This document shows positions 42,005 to 51,822 of a DNA stretch of 64,000 nt, piece after piece. Origin of the DNA: Zasmidium citrigriseum. Its lineage: Eukaryota; Ascomycota; Dothideomycetes; Mycosphaerellales; Mycosphaerellaceae. Location: contig NHNW01000002.1 in the NCBI GenBank assembly GCA_002786025.1, forward strand, positions 806,001 to 870,000, written 5' to 3'. A program made the position numbers and the translations under genes. Every line of letters starts with the position of its first letter. Position 1 is the first letter of the stretch. The notes under the pieces are model-generated. The model saw only the letters and a list, made by a program, of their open reading frames with translations. It did not search any database and was not told the origin of the DNA.

Positions 42005-42640
42005 ATGCTTGAGGAGACGACCGTCTACTTTGGCTATGGCTCCAATCTTTGGCGTCACCAGATGCGTCAGCGATGTCCTACGTCCAAGTACCTAGGTATC
42101 GCCAGACTGAAGGGCTACAAATGGATCATCTACAACCGTGGCTACGCAAACATTGTCGAGATCGACGAGGAGGATGCCAAGAGCGAGAAACATGACTACG
42201 GGAAGGAAGTCTGGGGATTGGTATACTCTTTGGAGCCATCAGATGAAGCGCGACTGGACCGTAACGAGGGCGTACCTATCGCATACAAGAAAGAGTGGAT
42301 CGAATGCGAGTACTGGCCTACATCAGAGTCGGAAGAGGATGCATTGGCAAGCGAGCAGTGTCCGAATGACCACTTGAGTCCGCAGGGGAAGCCTGATACA
42401 TCTAAGAAGCCGGAGAAGGTCGACATGCTCGTGTACATTGACCGCGAGCGGACTGAAGAAGACAAGCCGAAGAAGGAGTACATCTACCGGATGAATATGG
42501 GCATCAAAGACGCGATCAAAGAGGGCATGCCAGAGGAATATGTCAAGCAGGTCATGAGAAAGTTCATTCCGGAGCGCGAAGATAAGGAGATTGTTAAGAC
42601 GGCGATGAAGCAAGCCCTTGAATTCGAGGATGAGACCTGA
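42005..42640 (+). CDS. Gamma-glutamylcyclotransferase-like protein
   Basis: Single exon, 211 residues. GGCT-like enzymes convert gamma-glutamyl peptides to 5-oxoproline in glutathione turnover. The start is placed at the Met of MLEETTVYFGYGSNL, because the hallmark GYGSNL must lie near the N-terminus; an upstream in-frame ATG at 41936 would add 23 residues. The substrate loop YGSNLWRHQMRQRCP and the catalytic Glu in LDRNEGVPIAYKKEW are present, with YANIVEID as a core strand. A charged insert (TSESEEDALASEQCPNDH) follows. Likely cytosolic. Confidence 0.88.
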   Translation: MLEETTVYFGYGSNLWRHQMRQRCPTSKYLGIARLKGYKWIIYNRGYANIVEIDEEDAKSEKHDYGKEVWGLVYSLEPSDEARLDRNEGVPIAYKKEWIECEYWPTSESEEDALASEQCPNDHLSPQGKPDTSKKPEKVDMLVYIDRERTEEDKPKKEYIYRMNMGIKDAIKEGMPEEYVKQVMRKFIPEREDKEIVKTAMKQALEFEDET

Positions 42641-42646
42641 ACACCA

Positions 42647-43210
42647 ATGAACTCAGAAGGAACTCAGCAACAACAACCACGTCAGAAGCCTCTCCAGGGC
42701 CGCACCGTTGAGTGAGTCCGACTGCTCACATTTCAGCACAGTAGTGCCCACTGATTCAGGCAAATTGCACACCGTGCCGCCAACGATGGAATCGATGTCC
42801 ATGTCGGGCTGGAGAGGTCACGAGCACGTGAGATCCTCGAAAGTCCTGAAGCGTTGAAAAAAGACTTGCTGCCATTACGACTAACGTTTGACTCCAACGG
42901 ACTATTCATTCGATTTAAGAGGAAGAATGATGGTAAAGGGCAGGCGATCCCATTTCAGAGACATCAGCAGTTGCGACTAAACGCTTGTCAACGGAATGGT
43001 AGACTTATTGCCCCCAGCATATTGCTTTTGAGTCAGCATCACCGCTCCCGCCAAGTAGCCGAACACCATTCTTCAGCTGCAAGTCAGCCATACTTGCATC
43101 CAGCTGCTTACTGGCTCTCTTACTCGAAATACCACCTTCCTCCACCTTTACCGACTGTTCATGCAGGCCCTCGTCAAAAGCTGCGCCTACCGACCAGGGT
43201 ATGCAGATAG
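42647..43210 (+). CDS. Possible small two-exon gene just downstream of GGCT
   Basis: ATG at 42647 lies only six bases after the GGCT stop. A GTGAGT donor (42712) and TTCAG acceptor (42759) would remove 48 nt and join MNSEGTQQQQPRQKPLQGRT to a frame that opens with QIAHRAANDGIDVHVGLERS, giving about 171 residues. The second-exon start looks protein-like (a helix, then PLRLTFDSNGLFIRFKRK), but the last 90 residues are low-quality and may be 3' UTR. It could also be an alternative 3' exon of the GGCT transcript. No family recognised. Confidence 0.3.
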
Positions 43211-43700
43211 TTGTGGTGAGCGTCGAGAAGCCTTGAGAGAGCATCAACGAAGCATTTGCCATCTCGAAAGCCACTCATCCTCCACACCTGTATCAGAAGC
43301 AGCCTGACTCAATTTCGGCCGTGAAATCACGGGGTTGCGATCAGCCCACGAGATTGATGAAGAAACATCAGACGGACAATCTACCGCAACCCCTCAGATT
43401 GGACAACCGAGCAGGTGTGCATGCCAAGATGTCATGCTCCATGGTCAAGACCATGTCGTTTCGAGTAATCGATCCAGACAATGAGCGACTTTATACACCA
43501 CTGGGCTGGTCCGATATTGCTCATGCGACCATCCGCAGCCCACCACCTCGTGCGCAGTACGCCACCGGCATGGCTTCAGGGATGAGCTTTATGGCAAGTA
43601 GAGCAGACGGGCGATCGCAGATAATTGGCGATGTCCTCTCCAGACGAAGACATGATACCGAGGTCTCGGCCACCTACTTTTCGTTCGACGACATCAAGCC
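43211..43700. other. Region upstream of the ankyrin gene
   Basis: 490 bp. A plus-strand frame with its first ATG at 43357 and a stop at 43860 overlaps the start of the ankyrin gene in another register. It includes MSFRVIDPDNERLYTPLGWS and might be a 5' exon, but no clear splice pair ties it to the ankyrin frame, so it is not called. Confidence 0.3.
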
Positions 43701-45152
43701 ATGGATACGAAGAAACACAATCAGATCTGCACACAACCAAAGCGCTATACGTATCCTAGTGTCGAATCTAACAGATGGACTCAACGACCGCACATCACCA
43801 TTCCCTCGTCGGCAAAGAGCACGCTCAATCAACCGCTCGCGATTTCTCCAGCGAGTCTGAGGCCTGGCGATAGAAAGTCTACAGACAAACCGCCTCCGTA
43901 TGCTGATCACGGCTTTGGATCGCTTCTATGTGGCATATGCAGAAAAGGATTCCATCCGTCACGACCCGAGGCTCTCCTTGCACACCTGGCGGGCCATTTT
44001 GATATGCGATACGACTTTCACAGATGCCAACGATGCGAGATCAATTTCGTTCGGGAGGAAGACCTGCGACGACACATGCTGTCAGCCAAGCGAAGTCAAA
44101 AGTGCGGATTCATGTTCGAACACAAGCATCCTTGTATGGGCCATCATCCGCCACGGTATCGATCTTCCGACGTCACTGGCACTGAAGACAGACGGCGGTA
44201 TAGCTTGATGCGACAGAGCGACGACGCCAGATTCGATTTCTGCTATCGAATACGGAACTGGGAACAATTACAACTCCAGTCGTTCTACCAAAAGCAGCAA
44301 CCTCAGCCCCAGCCAGTGCTTCAACGAAATCCGAGCAAGAGATCCAAAAGATCGAGTGTGGTGGATGCATACAGAGCAGCGTTTCCGAAACGATCGAAGA
44401 GTTTCAATTCTCTCAGGTCCACGGCGCCTCTCATCTCACACTCACCACCAACCCGAGACAGCGTATCTGATGAAATTACTGTCACCACCACCGACGTCCT
44501 TGGCGCCATGCTACTTCGTGCTGTCTGCACTGGCAACTTCGAACTCATCGCCTCTCTCGTTCATGCTGGAGCAAACGTACATATGGAAGACACATTCGGC
44601 TTCGGCCCAATGCACTACGCAGCTCGATACGCAAGTACTGATGTGGTACGATTACTGGCTCGAGCAGGTCCCTACATAAACAAACCCGACGACAGCAATA
44701 TGAGTCCGCTGTCCCACGCCATCAAAATCTCCCGCCCCGAAATCGCAGAATGCTTCCTCAGACTCGGCGCCTCCCTCAGCTTCTCCCACCTCGAACTGGC
44801 CATCATAAACTCCGACCTCGAAACCGCAGAAGTCCTCCTCGACCATTGGACAGCAGCTCACAAGCCTCTGGACTCGCTGGACGTCTTACTGCTTACAGCG
44901 ACGAGTAGCCGGGATCGATGCATGGTCGAGCTCCTATTGGAGCACGGCGCGAGGGCTTTGGCTAGAAATGAAAATGGGAATACGGCGATGGGGATTGCCG
45001 CGAAGAAGGGGGATAGGGAGATTTTGCAGTTGCTTTTTGATTTTGGGGCGGAGATGGAGTGGGGGAGTGGCGTGCAGAGGGGATTGTTGCGGGAGGTTAA
45101 GGAGTTTAGGCATGTTAAGATGGTTGAGGGGATGTTGTCGAAGGGGAGATAG
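43701..45152 (+). CDS. Zinc-finger plus ankyrin-repeat protein
   Basis: Single exon, 483 residues; the first 50 may be leader, and an upstream exon is possible. A Cys/His region at about residues 75-150 has CGICRKGFHPSRPEALLAHLAGH (C2H2-like), then CQRCEINFVREEDLRRHML (second finger) and CGFMFEHKHPCMGHH. A basic linker (NPSKRSKRSS) follows. From about residue 280 to the end there are ankyrin repeats: GAMLLRAVCTGNFELIASL, GFGPMHYAARYASTDVVRLL, MSPLSHAIKISRPEIAECFL and GNTAMGIAAKKGDREILQLL. Fungal proteins joining C2H2 fingers with ankyrin repeats are usually nuclear or uncharacterised. Function unknown. Confidence 0.78.
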   Translation: MDTKKHNQICTQPKRYTYPSVESNRWTQRPHITIPSSAKSTLNQPLAISPASLRPGDRKSTDKPPPYADHGFGSLLCGICRKGFHPSRPEALLAHLAGHFDMRYDFHRCQRCEINFVREEDLRRHMLSAKRSQKCGFMFEHKHPCMGHHPPRYRSSDVTGTEDRRRYSLMRQSDDARFDFCYRIRNWEQLQLQSFYQKQQPQPQPVLQRNPSKRSKRSSVVDAYRAAFPKRSKSFNSLRSTAPLISHSPPTRDSVSDEITVTTTDVLGAMLLRAVCTGNFELIASLVHAGANVHMEDTFGFGPMHYAARYASTDVVRLLARAGPYINKPDDSNMSPLSHAIKISRPEIAECFLRLGASLSFSHLELAIINSDLETAEVLLDHWTAAHKPLDSLDVLLLTATSSRDRCMVELLLEHGARALARNENGNTAMGIAAKKGDREILQLLFDFGAEMEWGSGVQRGLLREVKEFRHVKMVEGMLSKGR

Positions 45153-46580
45153 AGTGCAAAATTGATATCGAATCGTTGCTTTTGAGAAATTGAGAGTTGA
45201 TATAACGTTCGTTGAATGATTCATTCAATATCCTTCCTCCGGGCAAAAGTTCGACTGATCAAGGACGAAAAAGCCAAAAAAGAAAGGAGCTTTCGATCAC
45301 ACAGTCTCAACTGTCGACCCTTTACGAAGGTCAGACTCAATTTCAAAGAGCTTAATCAAGAGATCAACTTACACCATGGGACTCGAACTAAACATTTGTT
45401 AGAGAAGGGTCCAACAACGCAGGCGTGACAAGCACATACCCCACAACCTTCCGCTTAGGAGGCGGACGCTCTACCATTGAGCCAAGCCTGTGACAGCGTT
45501 AGACAGGGCTCGAGATCAGAGCGTGTTGTGACAACTTACAGCCGCGTATGATTGGCTAAGCCAAAATTCTTGTTGGTATATGTAGCTACTGTGCCACCGC
45601 CCCACTTTGACTTCTGATGAGTTCGAGATAGAATGGATCCGGGAGGACATTTGTGGCTCACTGGATCGTTTGAAAGACTGTTGTATACCTGCGATAGGTG
45701 ATGGAACCTGCAAGAGATACTGACTGGCCTTTCAGGAGTCGTTTGCTGTTGGAACCCCTGGGTATTGGGCCAATGGCAAAGCTGTCAAGCAAGACTAACT
45801 GCGTTCGCGAGCGAGGCATTGATGCTGTCTCGAATGCATATTTAGTCGAACAACAGCGATTCGATGCCGTACTTCCATGTCTTTTGATCGAAGGCTGAAA
45901 GCCATGCCTGAGGCACGACACCCTTGATTGTAGAGGGTATTCGTAGAGCAATACAGGACTTTGTAGGAAAGCTCAAGACACATTGAGGTCGATCAAAATG
46001 TAGATAGAAACAAAGAAAATGACAACATATGGCGGTAGGAGGAAGCCAGGGGTCGACTGCAAGACGGAGCAGGTCGAGCAATATGCTGCCGGGACAGGCT
46101 GGAAACGCAAGAGTGCGGGAAGAGCGAGACGTGGCTTCATTGAACGTCTCACCGCTCGTGCTGTTGTGGTCAAGACTGCTTGTTTGTCGTGGAGGCGATT
46201 GAGACAGAAGATGCTCACGATGGAAAGCAGCAGCATCGGCATCTCGGGAAGTCTTCCGAGATCCGAGCACAGGGCGCTGTGGCGCAGCAGTCAGCCACGC
46301 TTGCTACTTCTTTGCCGACCGCGGCCCTGTGCGATTCTGGACTGGACTGGCAAGCGCAACTCACTCACTACGACCACCTATTCTACTCTTCGACACCGAC
46401 AATACCTGGGCCATATCCAACGACGCCTGTACAATCAGAACCGCGCTCGACGTCTACACGAACTCGCTCTTCCCAGCGCCGACTGGCCGGATCAGCACCC
46501 CATAGTCCGCCATATATCGCTCACGAGACCACCGACGACAACACCCACGACCCTCGCAAAGACGCCTTCACGAGCGCAGA
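45153..46580. other. Intergenic region with tRNA-like sequence
   Basis: 1.43 kb between the ankyrin gene and the Cue1-like gene. Apart from the tRNA-Arg-like element at 45369-45491 no gene is supported. The frames at 46.0-46.6 kb overlap the Cue1-like gene out of register and have no domain. Confidence 0.4.
45369..45491 (-). tRNA. tRNA-Arg(CCT)-like sequence, T arm split by a 52-nt intron-like insert; probably not a normal tRNA
   Basis: On the minus strand the D arm GCTC...GAGC, a perfect 5-bp anticodon stem (TCCGC/GCGGA), loop CTCCTAA with anticodon CCT, variable AGGTT and the 5' T-stem strand GTGGG are all present (45491-45440). The T loop and second strand TTCGAGTCCCAT follow only after a 52-nt insert (45439-45388). 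The insert starts GTATGT, has CTAAC at positions 38-42 and ends TTTAG. Removing it gives an ideal T arm. The acceptor ends do not pair: ACAGGCT against GGTGTAA. A second 52-nt GTAAGT...CTAAC...CACAG unit lies immediately upstream (45539-45488) and overlaps acceptor nucleotides 1-4. It may be a tRNA body captured as an exon, or a tRNA pseudogene. Confidence 0.5.
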
Positions 46581-47144
46581 ATGGCACAAGATGGCCAGAC
46601 GTCCATCAACATTCCTCAGATCATCGCCGTGGCCGTAGTCGGCTTCCTCGCCATCCGCTGGTGGATGAGCAAGCCCACAACCCCCGGCTCATCCTCCTCA
46701 CGGCGCAACGCAATCGACGTGAACAAAATCGACCAGGTATCCTCAGTATTCCCACAACTCGACCGACGAAGTATAGCCTGGGACCTACAGCGAAATGGCG
46801 GCAATGTGGAAGCGACGATGGAGCGTGTACTAGGCAACAGGGCACTGGAAACCCCACCACCATCCTTCCAGCCCAATCTCCCCTCACCAGCTACGGCTCA
46901 GAATGCGAATGGTAGCACAGCGTCAGGGAGAAATGCGAGACCGCCTCTGCCGGATTTGATCACGAGATACAACCTGCAATCGAGGGTTAGCGGGAAGGGC
47001 AAAGAGCCGGTGCCGAGCGAAGAGCAGAAGAGGAATGCGTGGAGTGCGGACAAGAATACGAGGGCGGATGCTTTGAAGAAGAGGAGAGAAGATATGATTT
47101 TGGCCGCGAGGAGGAAGATGGAAGAGAAGGAGCGGCAGGCGTAA
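46581..47144 (+). CDS. Cue1-like ER membrane CUE-domain protein
   Basis: Single exon, 187 residues. Layout matches yeast Cue1, which anchors the E2 Ubc7 at the ER for ERAD: an N-terminal membrane segment (IPQIIAVAVVGFLAIRWWM, residues 10-28), a CUE domain (VNKIDQVSSVFPQLDRRSI with the VFPQL motif, then NVEATMERVL), and a charged C-terminal helix ending in RREDMILAARRKMEEKERQA, comparable to the Ubc7-binding region. Both CUE ubiquitin-contact motifs (MFP-like VFP and LL-like VL) are present. Assignment to Cue1 is by layout. Confidence 0.82.
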   Translation: MAQDGQTSINIPQIIAVAVVGFLAIRWWMSKPTTPGSSSSRRNAIDVNKIDQVSSVFPQLDRRSIAWDLQRNGGNVEATMERVLGNRALETPPPSFQPNLPSPATAQNANGSTASGRNARPPLPDLITRYNLQSRVSGKGKEPVPSEEQKRNAWSADKNTRADALKKRREDMILAARRKMEEKERQA

Positions 47145-47419
47145 GAGCATGCATTTTGACATTCGGCATTGAGCGAGCGAGAGAACGATGCTTTGACATG
47201 TGTGTATGACATCTCTTTCTCTTCATGGACATATACACTACTTTTCTTGATCTCACAGTACATTCCGAAATCGTTCAAGAATCTTTGTCGGGCTTCCCAC
47301 AGGTTCGGAATCCCTGACATACTTACATTACCACGCAGCATGGTTCAGAAGCTTAATGAAACGACAGAAGACAGACGACGGCCATTCCGAACTATCTTTG
47401 ATTCAAGCAGTACTGTCGC

Positions 47420-48538
47420 CTACAACTCAACGACCACCTTCTTGGCACTCACACCTGCTTTGCTCGTCTCACAAGCCTTCTGCACATGCTCCAAACCCTT
47501 TCCAACGACCATGGCCTGTGGCTCAGCCTTCAACTTGCCCTGCCCCAACGCAGGCGTAACGTACTTCTCCCAAACCGGACCGCAAACATCCTTGTTGATG
47601 GCAAACACATTGCCAACCTTGACACTGCTGGGCACATTCTCCGGCGGCGGCAGAGTCATAGCAACATTCGAACCACTCAACTTCTCCGCAATGGGGAACG
47701 TAAACTTCGACGAAGCCTCCGTAGCGATGGCGTCGTAGATACCTGCGAACTCTCCACCGACGGACTTGATGGCTTTGACGACATCGTCGACGATAGACGG
47801 GTCGTTGTAATCCAATGCCTCACTCGCACCTAGGGATTTGACGAAGTCGAAGTTGTGCTTGCTGGACACGGAGATGACTTTGGCTCCGGACGCCACGGCG
47901 AGTTGGATGGCGAGGGCGCCGACGGAGGATGAACCGCCCCAGACGAGGATGGTCTTGCCGGATGGGCTTGGGTTTAGGGACGGGTAGTCCAGACCAAGGA
48001 GACCTTTCTCTTTACTGTCGTACAGACCGTGCGCGGCGGTGTCGAGGGCGAGAGGCAGGACTGAAGCCTGTGTGAAAGAGAGGCTGTCTGGAATCTTCGC
48101 AGTGAAGACTGCTGCAGCGCGGGAGTAGGCTTGAAACCCGCCGTCTTCGGGTTTGCCGGTGGCGAGGGAGAGCATATGGCTGTTCCATCAGCATCAACGT
48201 TCAATCAACATTGGAGGGGAAGGACTTACGCAACAACACGATCGCCCTTCTTGAATGTGGTCACATTGGAACCGACTTCATAGACCTCGCCCGCTACGTC
48301 TTCGCCGAGAATCATAGGCCAATTCTGGACGAACAAACCGTAGTCTTGGATTTTCCAGTCGACGGGGTTGATGGCAATGGCATGGTTCTTGATCACGACG
48401 TCGTCTGGACCGGGCTTGGGTAGGTCGGCGGATGCGACCTGTCTTGATCAGAGATGTCTTCTGTCAATGGCGTTGGAGTCGTTGACGTACCCTGAACTTC
48501 TGAGCTTTGCCGTCGAGCCAGGCTGCTTGGTTAGACAT
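47420..48538 (-). CDS. Zinc-type alcohol dehydrogenase-like oxidoreductase (CipB-like), three exons
   Basis: Medium-chain dehydrogenase/reductase of 338 residues. Exons are 48538-48491, 48438-48230 and 48179-47420; all junctions are GT-AG and keep frame. The catalytic domain starts MSNQAAWLDGKAQKFRVASA and continues IKNHAIAINPVDWKIQDYG and ILGEDVAGEVYEVGSNVTTF. The NAD(P)-binding loop is ILVWGGSSSVGALAIQLA (GxSSxxG form). The structural and catalytic zinc Cys residues of true alcohol dehydrogenases are missing, so it belongs to the enoyl-reductase/quinone-oxidoreductase-like side of the family. Trans-acting enoyl reductases have this build, but no polyketide synthase is in view. Confidence 0.9.
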
Positions 48539-49316
48539 TGTCGATACGATGGGTGCTTGGTGTGTATCTCGAGTCTTGGTCTTCAGTCGAAAACTTCTGC
48601 TTTTCGTCCAATGTTAATGATCCCAGGACATGTATATATCAAAGAATCCTTCAATCCTAGACAGCTAAGCTATTCCTAAGCCGCAAAGCAGCGAAGACGT
48701 CGGCCCATCTCGACAGCCGAAGATTATGAAATCATTGGTGGGTCCGCGGTACCTGCGTCGAGATCCAATGATGTGGAGGGGGGTACCCGACTACTTCCCA
48801 TTGAAACTTGATTACTAAATGCCTGGCAACGGAAGGAAAAGACTTCAATTGCTCCGGTCGAAGGAGAAAAAGCAAGGCTTGGTTGAGGAAGTTTGCCATG
48901 CGGCTACATGATTTCCGGCAAGCCGTTGTGAGGTTTGATGCAAGACAAATCAAGGGAAGGAGTTGGTAAGTCTGTTGGGTTCAGCGTACCTTCCTTATTG
49001 GGAACGCTGTTCAGTTCGTATCATCGAACCTCGCGAAAGGATCAATTCTTCATGGGAAGTTTTCCAACTGTGGAAAACGAACTTGTGGCATGACAGGACC
49101 AAAGAGCGGTAAGGCCGGTGGATTTGTAAAGCTGAGGCTGATGCCCTAGATTGAAGGACACCGACCGTTTCCATGAAACGATATCCTTGATGATGCTTGA
49201 GGGAGGTATTGAAGGTGAAGAAGCTGACTTGCAAGGAATTTCGACAAGTGACCCATCCATCAGCTACATCTTCTTGTTAGCACATCGACTGGACGGATCC
49301 ATGTGCTTCCGCACTC
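48539..49316. other. Intergenic region, oxidoreductase start to Ctr stop
   Basis: 778 bp; no gene recognised. Holds the promoter of the minus-strand oxidoreductase and the 3' end of the Ctr gene. Confidence 0.4.
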
Positions 49317-50135
49317 TCAACCGCAGCAGAATGTGATCTCACGCTCCTCGCCTCCCCTGTTGAACGTCAGCTGGATCACGATCCAATAGACTCTGAGAAT
49401 ACTTACGGCATGGCAATGTTATGCCAGCTGAACACGAACGCTCCCAGGAACGCACCGATGAAGATGCAAATGATGATGTAGCCATTGAAGTACATGGCCA
49501 GCAGCATGACGATGTACGCAACGGCGAACTGACACATGTGCAAGAAGGCTCGGATCAGCTGCTCGAAGACTGTCGGTCGGAATTGGCGTTTGGGCACGGC
49601 ACATGGAGCTGCCGACTGAGTGACCGTCGGGATGATTTTGGCGTTGGAGTCGCTGTCACTAGCAGTGCTCGCAGTAGCCGTAGGTGGATTCTTATTGACT
49701 CGGCTTCGGATGAGGAAGGCGTCGTACTCTTTGGATGCACGTCGAAGTGCTTCGAGGACCATGACCAGGAGGATCACACCTATGCATGAGCCTGCAAAAG
49801 CGCCGGCCGATCGAACGTGCCAGCTTTCGGCGAGGAAGCCTGAGGGAAGTCAGTACGTCGCAAATGGAGGAAAGAGTCGAATGACTTACAAGCATCGATG
49901 GTGTACCAGTTCCAAAGCATCTGTGGTGCCAACGTCAGTCGCCGCCTTCTCGAGGATCACAGCTGATACATACGGAGATCTTGCAAGCATCACCACCGCC
50001 CATTCCCATTCCCATACCTCCTCCCATATCCATGGAGGCGGATGAAGTCGCCATCGGCGCTGATGAAGTTGGCATACTGCTCATGCCAGACATGCCAGTC
50101 ATGGTAGCCATGGTAGACGTCGTCGACATGTCCAT
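49317..50135 (-). CDS. Ctr family copper transporter (high-affinity type), four exons
   Basis: Exons 50135-49974, 49920-49890 (31 nt), 49839-49407 and 49356-49317 give 221 residues. A Met/Ser-rich extracellular N-terminus (MDMSTTSTMATMTGMSGMSS, later MGGGMGMGMGGG) precedes CKISMLWNWYTIDACFLAES, the conserved Ctr entry to TM1. The loop is basic and Thr/Ser-rich. TM2-TM3 hold the copper-channel hallmark MxxxM-x12-GxxxG (MLLAM, twelve residues, GAFLG). The small last exon adds GGEEREITFCCG, a cysteine-containing tail as used for handing over copper. Compared with the Ctr gene at 4692, the Met-rich front suggests the plasma-membrane uptake form. Divergent from the DJ-1-like gene. Confidence 0.92.
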
Positions 50136-50647
50136 GTCCGTGGTGTCGCTGCGTGCAGTTGTGTCGGCAGGCTCGTTGATGAAGGTTCAGAGGATCAGTG
50201 TCCACTGCAAGATCTGCAATTTTGTACAGTCGAAAGGCCGGAAGTCTCGCCACATGTCGACCACGCGAGGGTATTGCTGCTGCAAGTCGAGGAAGCCGCG
50301 ACTTGGCGCATTGAGCAAGTTTTGCAATTGAGCAAGTTAATCGTTCTCGTGATTGGACCACATTCCACCTGAAGCGAACAAAGAGATCAATAACCTCGCC
50401 ACAGGGACGAAACGCTTTGAGTGAATTTCCTTGTGAGGCATATGACAACCGCGAAGGATGGCCAAGCCTGGCGGATGTTTCGTGAAGATGGCGGGCTGTG
50501 GAGTTGCAAGATGGGTGCATTCCGCTGTTACACTGGTGCCTTTTCGCTTGTCGAAAGTGTATTGAATGTCAATCCCTCGCACTTGGGTATATATCAGTTC
50601 GACGTTGCCTGTCGTAATGGCAGGATTTCACCTTTCACTCGTCCAAG
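50136..50647. promoter_or_regulatory. Divergent promoter region, Ctr / DJ-1-like gene
   Basis: 512 bp between starts. A TATATAT run at 50588-50594 lies 54 bp before the DJ-1-like ATG and is a good TATA candidate. Copper-responsive sites for the Ctr gene are expected but no consensus copy could be fixed by eye. Confidence 0.45.
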
Positions 50648-51534
50648 ATGTTACCCCTATTCCTGCTTTCGATCTTGGCAGCTTTTGTGTGCAGAACCGC
50701 AGCAGAATGCGACCGCACGCCTTCTGAGCAACCTGAATATTGTCAGCAATTGATCAAGGATTGAGAATGCACATGATCGACTTACACTCCTAGGCACAAC
50801 GACCACTGCAGCCAAAGACTCCCCCAGCCTCCCTCGAAGCTACGGCTACCTCCTCTACCAAGCCTTCGAACCCCTAGACGTAATGGGCCCCTTCGACGTC
50901 CTGAACTACGTCGGGTCCTCCTACAAGCTCGACATCCACCTCATCTCCGAAAAGCTGGACCCAGTAACCACGCGCCCCCTGATGCCCTCCATGAACCCCC
51001 AGAACTCGAGCACATACTTCAACATCACCCCAACAACAACCCTCTCCACAGCACCAGATCTCGACGTCCTCATCGTCCCAGGCGGGATAGGCTCGAGATC
51101 TCCATACCTGAACAGCACGATCGACTTCATCCGCGATCGATATCCGAAGTTGAAATATCTCGTCAGCGTCTGTACAGGTGCGATTTTGTGTTCCAAGTCT
51201 GGAGTCCTGGATGGGAAGAATGCGACGACGAATAAGAGGGCATATAAGTCTGTCGTTGCGACGAATGATAAAGTCCATTGGCAGCCGGAGGCGAGATGGG
51301 TGACTGATGGAAATGTTTGGACGACGTCAGGTGTCTCGTCCGGGATTGATGGGATGATGGCGTTTGTGAGGTGTATTTATGGGGAGGAGGTTGCGACAAA
51401 TGTTGCGAAGTGAGTTGGTCGAGGTTCGTTTGGTGATTATCTTGCTGATGTGATCCAGTTCGATGGAGTACGAGCGACATGTCGATGCGCACTATGATCC
51501 TTTTGCTGCGATCTGGAATACGACGTCCTCGTAA
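50648..51534 (+). CDS. Secreted DJ-1/PfpI family protein, three exons
   Basis: Exons 50648-50741, 50794-51409 and 51459-51534 give 261 residues. Unusually for the family there is a signal peptide (MLPLFLLSILAAFVCRTAAE) with sequons in the mature part (NSS, NST, NAT). The core reads SYGYLLYQAFEPLDVMGPFD, then LDVLIVPGGIGSRSP and KYLVSVCTGAILCSKSGVLDG. The Cys in VCTGA is the nucleophile-elbow Cys of DJ-1/PfpI and isonitrile-hydratase-like proteins. W-T-T-S-G-V-S-S-G-I-D-G-M matches the C-terminal block. Function (hydratase, glyoxalase-like or other) cannot be fixed. The last exon ends with FAAIWNTTSS. Confidence 0.88.
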
Positions 51535-51822
51535 TCGGGCAGATGTGCGAGGAGTCAAACAAAGCCGGTGATTCGGCTCAATTAAGAAAGTAGCTCTGAT
51601 TTCTGATAACCATCGAAAGCTCACAGACACCCAAGACTTCATCTTTAATACAGGATGTCTCATTATTCGTGATTATGGTTTGTTGTCCCAAGGCCAACTG
51701 CCGTCGTTCTATCTGTTGTATCCATCTGTTCTGGTTCCAAGTCAAATTCAAATACGTTTCTCACGCGCCTGTTCGCCGCCCGCAGCTTGGTATCATTCGT
51801 GTATCATTCTGAACAAAGCGGT

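Noticed and set aside
45421..45491. A contiguous 71-nt tRNA reading with a CAGGC/GCCTG acceptor pairing
   Set aside because: The pairing is off register with the D arm and this reading has no TTCRA T loop or B box, so the split-T-arm reading is better.
46019..46915. 298-codon plus-strand frame overlapping the Cue1-like gene
   Set aside because: It is out of register with the conserved CUE gene and contains only Arg/Pro/Thr-rich shadow sequence.
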